From contig OY743184.1 in assembly GCA_963555705.1 (NCBI GenBank), positions 28,350,639 through 28,414,638 on the forward strand: a stretch of DNA of 64,000 bases, read 5' to 3'. The notes under the pieces were generated by a model. That model was not told the DNA's origin and made no database searches. It worked only from the letters and a program-made list of their open reading frames with translations. This DNA comes from Ligustrum vulgare. Taxonomy: Eukaryota; Streptophyta; Magnoliopsida; Lamiales; Oleaceae. Position numbers and translations under genes: made by a program. Numbering within the stretch: the stretch's first letter is position 1; every line of letters starts with the position of its first letter. Shown piece by piece: positions 48,223 through 59,785 of this stretch.

Positions 48223-48889
48223 TGATGAGATTCGAAGCGCGAAAGAAACGCGGGAAAGTTCCGAACCCAGGTTGTGGATGGACGGTGGAATCTTGACCCG
48301 ATATTCACGACGCGATGGCTCGATGATGCGGAATAAAGAACCACGACTTTTGAAACGCCACAAGGATTTGCCCAATCTCCTTGATAAGTCTCTAATTTGA
48401 ACGCCACAAGAAATACTCTTGATAAGTTCGAAAAACATAGGAATCCACCATAACTTTTATTGAATTCTCAATAAAAATTGTTTATATCAAAATAAAATCT
48501 CAAGTCTCAATTACAATAAATGGAAAGGAATATAAATAAGTAAAATAACATATCCGCTAATTGACTCAAAATAGAATTCTAATTAGACTAAAATTCTAAA
48601 ATAGGAAAACAAATAATTAAAAAACGAAATTTAACCTAAAAATACGCAAAAACCCTAATTTCCGTCTGCATAATTGACTTGATGTTTTGAAGCCCAAATG
48701 ATGGAATTCGGCCAGAAAATCAGTCGGCTCAAGGATGAGTTTTGCTTAGTGGCCCATTTCTAATCGAAAAACACATATTATGCATCTAATTCCGACATGG
48801 TTGACTGGATTACACTTTTCTTTGGCTTGATTTAACTTTTTTTGTCAAGCCTGCTATGACTCCTATTGTTGAGGGTCCGGAACACATCA
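48223..48889 (-). repeat. NA-2 5' LTR (667 bp)
   Basis: On the minus strand it begins TGATGTGTTCCGGACC, one base from the NA-1 start. No intact CGGCCG site remains. Confidence 0.92.
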
Positions 48890-49170
48890 TGGTCCCTGAT
48901 CTTTTATTGCATAGCTGGTCCCTCAACTTTCGATTGTTGTAATTTAGTCCCTGAACTTCTGATTTCTTCTAAATTTAATATCTTTTTGAACATTCTTCCA
49001 ATTGAGCCCTTGATCTACTTCATCGACTCTTCATTTGTATACTTTGACACTTTTATTACCCAATTGCTTGATTTTGTCGTTAATTTCATTGTTTTCTCGA
49101 CTCTTGGGTTATTCTTGAAATATAAACAAATAATAATAGAATAAATATCAAATATTCTTAAAAAACTAAT
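48890..49170. other. spacer with ggtccctcaactttc phrases
   Basis: Short repeat of the gtccctgaact type, continuing the host text interrupted by NA-2. No gene. Confidence 0.45.
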
Positions 49171-49811
49171 AAAATCCTACTTTTAGGATAGAAATAAATG
49201 TATAAAATACACTTATAAAAAATACTCGATTTATAATGCAATTCGAAATTAAATGTTCAAGATCGATAAATAAAGACAAATACTTTATTTTGATAAGATC
49301 GTCTTAGTTTTATTAAAGTTTGTCTTTGACTTTAGCAAGAAAATTGAGAATACATTTTAAATGTATTGGACTAGACCACATGAAATTTAATTTATGGACT
49401 TGAACACACAAATTTAATTTCACTTGATCATCATACATGATATCTTAATCCTGAGCAAGTAATAAACATTGTTTACAAGGTTGAACTTCTTTGAGGCACC
49501 AATGAGTGAGTTCAAATTAACTAATCAATATCTCAGTGCTTTGGGAATTAAAGTGAAATAACGGAGAACCCATATTCGCAACATGGAATTCGTCACCATT
49601 TAATATGCAAGATCATGACCTCGCTGGATCTACTAATAGACAATTAAATGAGCTAAATAATTCGACTTTGACCAATGAATTAATTGTGTGATGCGATCAC
49701 ATGAAACTATCAATTAAAAGATGAGAGTTGTGAATTTATGAATATTTGAAAATATGGCATTTTGGTCAATTTACCTTATTCCAGATATTTCAGTTGATCG
49801 ACGGGGGTGAG

Positions 49812-50516
49812 TAGGAATGGCAAAAGGGCCGGACAGTTCATGAGTTCGGATCGTTAAAAGCTCGGCCCGGCTCCTGAAAAAAGGGACTCGGGCTTGGACC
49901 AAACAAAAAAATTGGACATTGGAAAATTTAGATTCTGCTCATGAAGCTCGTAGATCTGCTCACTAAATCCCAACAAGCAAAGAAATGGCCTGGCTTGCGA
50001 GCCGGCCCGTGTTTGGCACATGTTCAGCTCATGAGCCAACTCATGTCTAGCTCGTACATTTGTGACCTTTTTCGTGCACTCTTTTTTATTTTTTTACTAT
50101 ATAATATAAGCATTTTTCTTTTTATTTATTTTCAATTCTTCATTTCAAATAAAAAATTTTACACGTAACATTTTAATTTTGTCTACAAGGAATTAAATAT
50201 AATTGGTCCCAAGTCCGGATTAAAAGAGGAGGGTCTAAATTTTAAATTCTTAATCGAGAATGTCTAATTCAAATTTTTTAACTTTAAGTCGTATAATAAT
50301 AATAATAAAATCATCACGGACTTGGGCCAGCCCGTGGACGACTCATCCAGCTCGTGAGCCGCACGGACAACAAGCCGGACCAAACCACTAGTGTGGGAAA
50401 CGAGCTGGCAGTCAGCTCATTTTCAACATGAGCCATTGCCGGTCCGGCTTTCGAGCCGAACCAATCTTGAGTCATATGGGCCGAGCCGTCCTGGCTCAGC
50501 CCGATTGACATCCCTA
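49812..50516. mobile_element. hAT-like non-autonomous DNA element (705 bp)
   Basis: Ends TAGGAATGGCAAAAGGGC and the inverse of TAGGGATGTCAATCGGGC pair imperfectly. The start (t)agggatgtcaat with Gly-Cys-rich gctcggcccgg text inside is a common plant hAT-type pattern. It interrupts the old copia LTR precisely between ggggtgag and taaagcatgag. The target duplication is imperfect (GTGAG/AGGAG region). No transposase frame. Confidence 0.65.
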
Positions 50517-51124
50517 GGAGTAAAGCATGAGAATGATAAAACAGATGATATAATTAATTATAATAATTTAAGTAATTTTAATTAGACTAAAGTTGCAATC
50601 ATGTTCCTTTAATGGAATAAAATAGGGTTAATAAATTATTTTAACTATTAAAGAATTGGTCAAGTCAAAATTAATTTATTGGAGTTTTGGTTTATTTGGG
50701 TCCTATCAATTTCCTTTGGTGGTTTCAATTTAAGGACTGAAATAATTTATAAGAGTTATGATTTGTTATGATTTGCAACGAAATTAATTAATTGGATGGA
50801 ACGTACCACGTGTATTGGACACATGGCATGACACATTTGCTAGACATGTGTTAGACGTGTTGGTGTGTGTAGAATATTGATAATTATCAAATATTTTTGG
50901 ATTTAAACACAATCCTATTTGATAGGGTGATTTTTATAGAATTCGAAAAAATATATGATATTATTATTATTATTATTATTATTATAATAAAATAGGACTA
51001 TCATTTTATTGTGACCACACGAGGAAGAGAAGTATTGCAATTTTTTCTAGAGTTCTTGGAGAACATCGGAAAAGACTTAGAAGTCTGAAGTGTTAGTGGA
51101 AAACAACACATCGTTGAGAAATTA

Positions 51125-52001
51125 TGATGTGATCCAGACCACGAATACAAACCCGCACAAAGATCCGTTGATGATCAAAGGAGGACCGATGACTCGATTA
51201 CAAACAAAAAGGGCCAACGAAGCAATGGACAAGCTAGTACAAGAAATAATGATCAAAACAATGTTTGTGTCATCAAAAGAAGCAAGTTCCATGTTGGGAC
51301 CGAGTCAAAACGACGAGTGGATCAACCTCATTTAAGCCGTCGAAGAAAATTGTGGAATTTCAAGAATTACGGCCGTAACATATACTCCTCACGGCCGTAA
51401 CGAGTCTACTGTGGAAAAACAGAAATTTTGAAGAATTGATTTTACGGCCGTAATCCACATTGTCACGGCCGTAATGAAACATCAGGCTGAAAACAAGAAT
51501 TTCAGAAATTAAGACTTACGGCCGTAAAAATATGTCTCACAGCCTAATGGTTAAGCAGTAAGATAGTTAAGGCCGTAAATAAAGTAGTTACGTTCGTAAC
51601 GGATAAAACGCGTAAATATTTATTTTTTTTTCTTTCCTTATTTTAGGTATTTGTTTTCTAGTATAATTACAACTCTTTAGTCAGATTTTGGCCCTATTTA
51701 TAGGGATGTAATTTTCATTATTCTACACAACTTTGATATTATTATTGAGAGGATATTTTTCTTTCACAACCTTATTCTTCATTGAATAAAATTCGAACTT
51801 GCGAGTTATTCTTGTTTGTTCAAATCTCGGTGAGAATTAATATTGCTTGTGATCAAGAGGTCAATATATCATTGTGATTGTATTGGTTGCTTGGTTCAAT
51901 TAATTTTAATTGGATCCATAAATCGTGGTTTCTTGGCGTTCTTGGGTCGATTTCAACATTTTGTGGGTTGCGTAGCTACAATTGCTACGTGGTTTGCATC
52001 A
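51125..52001 (+). repeat. E2 5' LTR (877 bp)
   Basis: Direct repeat of 57020-57899. Carries gag-pol C-terminal codons (51132-51335), eight palindrome-type sites (five intact) at 51367-51600 and a TATA-like box (TATTTATAG, 51695-51703). Confidence 0.93.
51367..51600. repeat. ACGGCCGTAA array, E2 5' LTR
   Basis: Eight positions: five intact ACGGCCGTAA, then three decayed (cacagcctaatg, ttaaggccgtaa, ttacgttcgtaa). Confidence 0.88.
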
Positions 52002-52003
52002 TT

Positions 52004-52016
52004 TGGTATCAGAGCT
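52004..52016 (+). other. E2 primer binding site
   Basis: TGGTATCAGAGCT two bases after the 5' LTR. Confidence 0.93.
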
Positions 52017-52443
52017 TAGGCTCCAAAAATCAAGGTTATATCTTTGTTTTTTTTCTTGAGTCTTCTTTAATATTGTTCTTCGTGTTTTTCCGGTTCTTGA
52101 GTCTTTAATCCAAAAAGTGTCAAAAAAAATTCAAAAGTCGTTATTTCCTTCGTTTGGTATCCAAATTAAATTTCGCTTGTTTCCTTATTCTCGTAGTTGA
52201 ATTTTCGAGAAATTTAAAAAAAAAAATGAAAATTTCATCAAGTCCAACAAGTTTTCACTCATACTCGATTTGAATCATTCGAGTTTAAACTTGTTTGAGT
52301 TCGGGTTCGTTCTTTGAAGCAATTGGGGTGAAAGTCATTAAGTGGAAAAAAGGCAGAGAGGTGAGATCAATAGAGGGTAAAAGTCAAAAATTGAGTGATA
52401 CACGAGTGAAATACACGTGAGGCATATATTACTTAGTTTTAGG

Positions 52444-53646
52444 ATGTCGGAAAATTCTACTACAGCAAATAACGGCGATCAAGTCAACATGGTGGAAGAG
52501 TTGGCACAACGCTTTGAGAAAATGCTAGGGGATATGTCAAGCAGGATTGAAAGGTTAGAGCGGCCTAGGGAAGCGCCTAATGTGCGGAGACAAGTGGGGC
52601 GAGGCCATAGGATAGAGATGGAGGAAGAAGATGAATTTGATGGGTATGATGATGGGGCACTAATGGATAGAGAGGTTAGGCGCGAACGACGAGATAGAGA
52701 GGTTGATCGACAGGATCGTGGCATGAGTAATATTAAAACAACTATTCCTTCCTTTAAAGGTCGGAGTGACCCGGAACAATATCTAGAGTGGGAGAAAAGG
52801 ATTGAGTTAATATTCGATTGCTACAGCTATACGGAGGAGAAAAAGGTTAAGGTTGCAGTTCTTGAATTCACCGATTATGCACTTACTTGGTGGGATCAAT
52901 TAGCAACTTCTAGGAGGCAAAATGGTGAGAGACCTATTAGTACATGGGGTGAATTAAAGGCAGTCATGAGGAAGCGATTTATCCCTAGTCATTACCATAG
53001 GGAACTTCATCAAAAATTACAAAGTCTCTACCAAGGTTCTAAGAGTGTTGAGGATTATCGTAAGGAGATGGAGATGTTAATTCTTAGAGCCAATGTGGAG
53101 GAGGATGAGGAGGCCACTATGACTCGTTTCTTGAATGGGATGAATAAAGAAATAGCAAATGTGGTCGAATTGCAACACTATGTGGAGTTAGAAGATATGC
53201 TACATATGTCCATGAAAGTGGAGAAGCAATTGAAGAGAAAAGGAACCGCTAAGTATCAGTCGGGTTCTAATCTGTCTTGGAAGCCGAAGTGGGAAAATAA
53301 AGGCGATGAGACTGTTTCTAAAGGGAAGTTTGAGGCACCAAAAGGAAAGTTTGAGGTAGCTAAGGGAAATGAGGAGTCCGTTAACAAATTTCCACCCAAA
53401 GGGGAGTCTCAACCATCTAGAAATAGAGATATCCAATGCTTCAAATGCTTGGGAAGAGGACATGTGGCTTTTCAATGCCCTAATAGGCGTGTTATTACCT
53501 TGCGAGCAGAGGGGGCTTGGGAAAGTGGCAGCGATGAGGAAGACTACAGTGACATGCCCGCTTTGGAGGAAGCTAGTGATAATGAGGAATTTCTATCCGG
53601 AGAGCATGGGACGTTATTAGTAGCAAGGCGAGCCCTTAGTGCTTAA
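52444..53646 (+). pseudogene. E2 gag
   Basis: From the ATG at 52444 (MSENSTTANNGDQ) the frame runs 400 codons. Residues 15-45 form a likely coiled coil (VEELAQRFEKMLGDMSSRIE), then an acidic and an Arg-rich stretch, the capsid region from about 94 (SNIKTTIPSFKG, WWDQLATS, RKRFIPSH, FLNGMNKE) and a zinc knuckle CFKCLGRGHVAFQC near residue 340. It ends at TAA 53644-53646, where E1 has CAA (Gln) in the continuous gag-pol frame; a single C-to-T change explains the stop. Gag alone would be complete, so packaging function could survive even though pol is broken. Confidence 0.9.
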
Positions 53647-54954
53647 ATGAACGTGGATGACGTGGAGCAACAGAGGGAGAACATATTTCATACACGGTGT
53701 CGCATCCAAGGCAAGGTATGTAGCATGATTATTGAAGGTGGTAGTTGTACAAATGTTGCTAGCACCACACTAATTGAGAAGTTAGGATTACCATTATTAA
53801 AGCATCCATCACCTTATAGACTTCAGTGGTTAAATGATAGTGGTGAAATTAAGGTGAATAGGAGGGTGTTAGTGAACTTCTCGATTGGTAGCTATATGGA
53901 TGAAGTGATGTGTGATGTGGTTCCTATGCAAGCCGGGCACATTTTGTTGGGTAGGCCTTGGAAATATGATAGGAAGGTGACACATGATGGGTATAAAAAT
54001 AGATATAGTTTTACCAAGGATGGGAGAAAAATTACACTTACACCATTGACACCATCACAAGTTTATGCAGATCAAGTTAAATTGAAAAATGATGAAGAAC
54101 AAAAGGTGAGGAAACTTGAAAAACAAAGAGTTGAGGCCACGACCTCAGAAAAAGGAGAGGAAAAGAGGGTTGGAGCCACGACTCCAGAAAAAGGAGAGGC
54201 GAGAGAAAAAAAGAGTGTTGGGGTACATACCTCAGAAAAAGGAGAGGGAGCGAAGAGTGCCAGAAAAGAAAAACCAAGAGTGAGTTTTTATGCCAAAAGT
54301 AGTGAAGTCAAGAAGCCTTTCTTGGAAAAACGACCAATGGTCCTTTTATTGTACAAGGAATCATTCCTTCCATTTGATGAAATTAACAAATCCCTCCCTA
54401 GTTTGGCTATTTATTTATTGCAGGAGTTCGAGGATGTGTTTCCAGATGACATACCTAGTGGGTTACCACCCATTCGAGGTATTGAGCATCAGATTGATTT
54501 TGTACCTGGAGCAGTCATTCCAAACCGTCCAGCTTATAGGAGTAATCCCGAGGAGACGAATGAGCTTCAAAAGCAAGTGGAGGAATTGATGAGTAAGGGG
54601 TACATAAGGGAGAGTATGAGTCCATGTTCCGTACCTGTGTTACTTGTACCTAAAAAGGACGGGACTTGGAGAATGTGTGTTGATTGTAGAGCCATCAACA
54701 ACATAATGGTAAAGTATCGTCATCCTATTCCTAGGTTAGATGATATGTTGGATGAATTGCATGGCTCTAGCATATTTAGTAAAATTGATCTTAAGAGTGG
54801 TTATCATCAAATTCGAATGAAGGGAGGAGATGAGTGGAAAACTACTTTTAAAACTAAATATGGCTTATATGAATGGTTAGTTATGCCGTTTGGACTTACT
54901 AATGCACCTAGCACATTTATGCGTTTAATGAATCATGTTTTACGTGCATTATAG
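53647..54954 (+). pseudogene. E2 protease and first half of RT
   Basis: In frame with gag after the TAA. Protease reads MIIEGGSCTNVAS: the catalytic Asp is Glu, so it is inactive. A linker with three EKGE-type repeats follows (54127-54245). RT includes [17 protein letters not shown] and [15 protein letters not shown]. At 54948 the sequence gcattatagg, versus gcttacattgg in E1, shows a lost base and the frame ends before the FDD box. Confidence 0.92.
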
Positions 54955-55580
54955 GTAAATTCGTTGTAGTTTACTTCGATGATATCTTGATATATAGTAA
55001 AACCTTGAATGAGCATGTGGAGCATGTTAGGTGTGTGCTTGTGGTTTTGAGACAAGAGCAACTTTTTGCTAATTTTAAAAAGTGTAGTTTTTGCATAGAT
55101 AAAGTTGTGTTTTTTGGCTATGTGGTTAGTGCTAAAGGGATAGAAGTAGATGAAGAGAAAGTCAAAGCTATTAAAGAATGGCCAACACCTAAAAGAATAA
55201 CTGAGGTTAGGAGTTTTCATGGCTTGGCTAGTTTTTATAGGCGTTTTTTTAAGGATTTTAGCACAATTGCCGCACCACTCACAGAAATTGTCAAAAAAAC
55301 TGTAGGGTTTAAATGGGGTGTAGAACAGGAGCATGCATTTGAGACTATCAAAAATATGTTGTGTAAAGCACCGGTTTTATCACTTCCTAACTTTGACAAG
55401 ACTTTTGAGATTGAATGTGATGCCTCAGGGCTAGGCATTGGAGCTGTTTTAATGCAGGATCGAAGGCCAGTAGCCTATTTTAGTGAAAAGCTAAAGGGGG
55501 ATGCACTTAATTATCCCACATATGACAAGGAGTTGTACTCACTCGTGCGTGCTTTGGAGACATGGCAACATTACTTGTGA
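54955..55580 (+). pseudogene. E2 RT second half and RNase H start
   Basis: After the frameshift the frame gives [11 protein letters not shown] (RT catalytic pair), the thumb and connection ([19 protein letters not shown]) and RNase [19 protein letters not shown] and [12 protein letters not shown]. It ends at TGA 55578-55580 where E1 has TGG (Trp), a G-to-A change. Confidence 0.92.
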
Positions 55581-55592
55581 CCACGGGAGTTC

Positions 55593-57326
55593 GTGATACA
55601 CACTGATCATGAATCCTTGAAGCATTTGAGGGGTCAAGCTAAGCTGAGTAAGAGACATGCAAGGTGGGTAGAGTTCATCGAAACATTTTCCTATGTCATC
55701 CGGTACAAACAAGGTAAGGAAAATGTGGTGGCAGATGCATTGTCTCGAAGGTATATTCTTTTAAATTCTTTGAATGCTAAACTGCTTGGATTTGAATATA
55801 TCAAGGACATGTATGCTAATGATCTGGAATTTTCTAGTATTTATGATTCATGTGGTAAAGGGGCTGTGCATATGTTCTTTAAACATGATGACTACTTATT
55901 TCGGGAAAATAAATTGTGTGTCCCTAAGTGTTCGATGAGGGAATTACTTGTGAGAGAGGCCCATAGTGGAGGTTTAATGGGTCATTTTGGGGTTAAAAAG
56001 ACCATCGAAATCCTAAGTGAACATTTCTATTGGCTTAAGATGAAGATTGATGTGATTCGGGTTTGTAGTAGATGCATTACTTGCAAGAAGGCAAAATCTA
56101 GGATTAAACCCCATGGATTATATATGCCTTTACCCGTCCCTAGTGAACCTTGGATCGATATTTCTATGGATTTTGTTTTGGGATTACCTAGGACTAAGAA
56201 GGGGAGAGATTCTATTTTTGTGGTAGTAGATCGCTTTAGTAAAATGGCACATTTCATACCATGCCACAAAACTGATGATGCTACCAACATAGATGATATT
56301 TTCTTTAGGGAAGTAGTGCGCTTACATGGGGTTCCTAAGAGTATAGTCTGGGATAGGGATGTTAAATTTCTTAGTCATTTTTGGAGAGTCTTGTGGAACA
56401 AATTGGGAACAAAACTACTTTTCTCTACAACTTGTCACCCACAGACCGAGGTAGTAAATATGACAATGATTCAATTGTTGCGCACCATAATCAATAAAAA
56501 TATGAGAAATTGGGAAGAGTGTCTACCATTTATTGAATTTGCATATAATAGAGCTATGCATTCTACTACTTCTTTTTCACAATTTGAAATTGTTTATGGT
56601 TTTAATCCGTTAACATCATTGGATTTAATTCCTTTACCTGTGAATGAACGTAGTAGTTTAGATGGAAAGAAAAAGGCTGAGATGGTTAAATCACTCCATG
56701 ACAAGGTGAGGTTGGCGATTGAAAAGAAAAATGAACATTATGCATCGCAGGCTAACAAAGGAAGAAAATGCGTCATATTTGAACCCGGTGATTGGGTTTG
56801 GGTACACTTGAGGAAGGAGCGGTTTCCAGAACAACGCAAGTCAAAGTTACAACCGCGAGGGGATGGTCCATTCCAAGTGATTGAAAGGATCAACAAAAAT
56901 GCCTATAAACTTGATCTTCCTGGTGAGTATAATGTTTCGGCTTCATTTAATGTTTCTGATCTATCTCCGTTTGATGCAGGTACAGATTTGAGGTCGAATC
57001 CTTTCGAAGAGGGAGGGGATAATTTGATCCAGACCACGAATACAAGCCCGCACAAAGATCCGTTGATGATCAAAGGAGGACCGATGACTCGATTAAAAAC
57101 AAAAAGGGCCAACGAAGCAATGGACAAGCTAGTACAAGAAACAATGGCCAAAACAATGTTCTTGTCATCAAAAGAAGCAAGTTCCATGTTGGGACCAAGC
57201 CAAAACAACGAGTGGATCAACCGCATTCAAGCCGTCGAAGAAAATTGTGGAATTTCAAGAGTTATGGTCGTACCATATACTCCTCACAGCCGTAACGAGT
57301 CTACTGTGGAAAAACAGAAATTTTGA
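55593..57326 (+). pseudogene. E2 RNase H end, integrase and LTR-encoded tail
   Basis: In frame after the TGA. RNase [11 protein letters not shown] and [11 protein letters not shown] are followed by integrase zinc finger H-x6-H and CITC, the core [11 protein letters not shown] (first Asp) and WDRDVKF (second Asp, with Ser before it changed to Trp). HPQTEVVN lacks the four residues DGQT relative to E1 (a 12-bp deletion), so the catalytic Glu lies in a shortened loop. GPF module [10 protein letters not shown] is kept. The last 100 or so residues, encoded in the 3' LTR from 57020, hold [16 protein letters not shown]. Confidence 0.92.
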
Positions 57327-57899
57327 AGAATTGATTTTACGGCCATAATCCACATTGTCACGGCCGTAATGAAGCCTCGGGCTGAAAACAAGAATTTCAA
57401 AAATTAAGACTTACGGCCGTAAAAATATGTCTCACGGCCGTAATGGTTAAGCAGTAAGATACTTACGGCTGTAAATAAAGTAGTTACGGCCGTAACGGCT
57501 AAAACGCGTAAATAATAATTTTTTATTTCTTTCCTTATTTTAGGTATTTGTTTCCTAGTATAATTACAACTCTTTAGTCAGGTTTTGGCCCTATTTATAG
57601 GGATGTAATTTTCATTATTCTACATAAAACTTTGATATTATTATTGAGAGGCTATTTTGCTTTCACAACCTTATTCTTCATTGAATAAAATCCGAATTTG
57701 CGAGTTATTCTTGTTTGTTCAAATCTCGGTGAGAATTAATATTGCTTGTGACTAAGAGGTCAATATATCCTTGTGATTGTATTGGTTGCTTGGTTCAATT
57801 AATTTTAATTGGATCCATAAATCGTGGTTTCTTGGCGTTCTTGGGTCGATTTCAATATTTTGTAGTTGCATAGCTACAATTGCTACGTGGTTTGCATCA
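57020..57899 (+). repeat. E2 3' LTR (880 bp)
   Basis: Begins TAATTTGATCC where the 5' copy has TGATGTGATCC. Palindrome-type sites lie at 57260-57500: four intact, four decayed mainly by C-to-T or G-to-A change. TATA-like CTATTTATAG at 57591-57600. Confidence 0.93.
57260..57500. repeat. ACGGCCGTAA array, E2 3' LTR
   Basis: Eight sites aligned to those of the 5' LTR. Sites 1, 2, 3 and 7 read ttatggtcgta, cacagccgtaa, ttacggccataa and ttacggctgtaa. Confidence 0.88.
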
Positions 57900-58060
57900 A
57901 ATTCTCATACATGCTACAAGTGTAATATTCTCAACATTTTATTTTTTTTGTTCAAATTTTTTTAATTTCAGTCAAATACACAAGATAGGTGAATTCTTAC
58001 AGTGAGACAGTCTGAATCACAAGAAAGTAATTTTTGTGATTAGACAATCCTATAGTTCCG

Positions 58061-59785
58061 AACACATAGATGATCACATAGATTCGCACGTTAACGTTAA
58101 AAGTTAGGCCCAACTTATCTTTCCACCTAAACCATTTCTAACCCTACTGTAAAGCCATTGTCCATGTGGTCAGTTTACAAATTCACATTTAAGAGGGGGT
58201 AGCTTGAGTATTTTAAAAGGGCATAGCCAAATCATCTAGAAAAAGTAGTTTATAAATTAATCGAGATGAGTTGGACTACATTAAACATGTACTAAGCCAC
58301 TTCTAAATCGAGTAGAGTTGGGGTGGAACAAAAAGTGAGGAAGGAAAGAAATGTAAACGACCACGAACTTTCTCTTATCTTGCTCTCTATGGCTCAAGGC
58401 TATTCCGTACATCATTAGATTAAGTATTGTCCATTTTGGAAGAGCCTAGACTCATTTTACCCCTCGTGGATCTCTGGCACATTCCATGATTCGAACCTAA
58501 GACCTTTACCTTATGAGAGACTAAAGTTGAATCTTGTTACCAATTTGACTACTTACACAATTGGACCACTTGTTAGAATCAAATTATTTATTTCCCAATA
58601 TCAATCATCACAGATTTATTACCACGGGTGTATTTGTCATTTGGCCAAACTGACCTTCCTTTGGACCAATCACAATTTGCATAAATAACAAACACACACA
58701 TCTTCTTATTTCAAAAATAAAAAATCTACACGACATGGGTTACTTTGGCAACGTGTCGTTTCAATCGATTTATTTCGCAATATAAGACAATATTTATATT
58801 TCATCTGCTCAAGAAACTTTCACGAAGCAATCAAAATATAGATAATCAAACAATAAGCCCGTTTTTACCGACTTTTTGTCCACGTGATTAACCTGATGAT
58901 ATCATATATTTACTACCGCATGTGTGTTTATCATTCGGCCAAACAGTAACCATCCTTGAAACCGATCACTATTCACATAAATAATAAACGCACTCATCTT
59001 TTCAAAAACATATCTACATGATAGAGGCTACTTTGGCAACATGTCATTTCAATTAATTCATATCGAAATACAAGATAATTAATGAATCTGAAGTATTTTA
59101 AGAGTAAGAAAATTCAAGATCCTAAATTCAAGGGCCAGACTATTAATTATTGAAACTTTATGGGCCTAATATTTAATTTATGAAACTTTAAGGGCCTAAG
59201 GATTAATAATTCAAAACTTTAAAGACCTTATAAATATTACCAGAAACTTGTGAGGACCTGGAAAACTCGAAATTTTAAAACTTTAGGAACTTTAATCTTA
59301 AATATATAAAAATTTAAGGATTAAATGCCACAAATCTAAGACTTCGAAAGCTTTGAGCGCTAAATAGCAATTTTATAGAACTTTTTTGGTCAATTTATAA
59401 GAATTCCAAACATTAGGTGCCAATTTAGAAAAAAATTTAAACTTTAGGTGCCAATCTTGGAAATTTTCAAACATTGGGGGCTGATAAAAAAAATTTCAAC
59501 TTTAGGGACTGTATTATAAAACCCTCACTTTAAATGCCAACTCTAATAATTTATAACCTAAGGGGGTCAATCTTAAATTCCGTATTTTCAAGGATTAAAA
59601 TCTTTAAGTTTGATAAACATGGGGACTTGAGTTGCAAAAAAAAAAAAAAAAAACCCCTATTTTTGAAAATTGAACTCAAGCCCCCGTCTCAAAATCGAAT
59701 GGCAGCAGTAACCCTAGCCTCTGATGCCCCCAAATCTTGAGGATGGCGCCCCCATTGCACCTACTGTAGCGCCGATCAACCTCGA
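58061..59785. other. intergenic, with loose repeat region
   Basis: No gene seen. At about 59100-59640 the phrase aactttaagggcctaa and variants recurs with changing spacing, and an A run lies at 59636-59654. This is the same general repeat type as the gggactaaaatga phrases elsewhere in the window. Confidence 0.45.

Larger units (their letters stand above)
45886..48889 (-). mobile_element. NA-2, older NA-family LTR element with protease remnant
   Basis: LTRs at 45886-46594 and 48223-48889 (TGATGAGA...ACACATCA), target duplication TGGTC at 45881-45885 and 48890-48894, minus-strand primer site TGGTATCAGAGC (48220-48209) and polypurine tract (46608-46595). LTR sequence, leader and C-terminal coding region are clearly related to NA-1. 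Unlike NA-1 it has no TTACGGCCGTAA array, and its interior holds a gypsy protease region. There is no RT or integrase. The LTRs differ by substitutions and an indel of about 45 bp, so it is older than NA-1. Confidence 0.93.
51125..57899 (+). mobile_element. E2, older CRM-like Ty3/gypsy retrotransposon
   Basis: LTRs 51125-52001 and 57020-57899 (TGATGTGATCC...TTTGCATCA), primer site 52004-52016 and polypurine tract ending at 57019. Flanks AATTA (51120-51124) and AATTC (57900-57904) agree at four of five bases. Gag-pol is colinear with E1 and clearly homologous, but broken by two nonsense codons, one frameshift and small deletions. The LTRs differ at many positions, so it is older than E1. It keeps the full Gag N-terminus that E1 lacks. 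Confidence 0.93.
49170..58060 (+). repeat. old copia LTR, split by a hAT-like element and by E2
   Basis: 49170-49811, 50517-51124 and 57900-58060 together resemble, on the plus strand, the copia LTR seen on the minus strand at 27753, 30680 and 37990. Shared landmarks are ttttgataagatcgtct, agttgatcgacgggggt, aattaatttattggag and, near the end, cacaagaaagtaatttttgtgat. It is much more diverged. Ends are approximate. No interior is seen on either side, so a solo LTR is likely. Confidence 0.6.

Noticed and set aside
51090..51335. 81-residue plus-strand frame at the start of E2
   Set aside because: Duplicate of the gag-pol tail in the 5' LTR, extended by chance into the flank.
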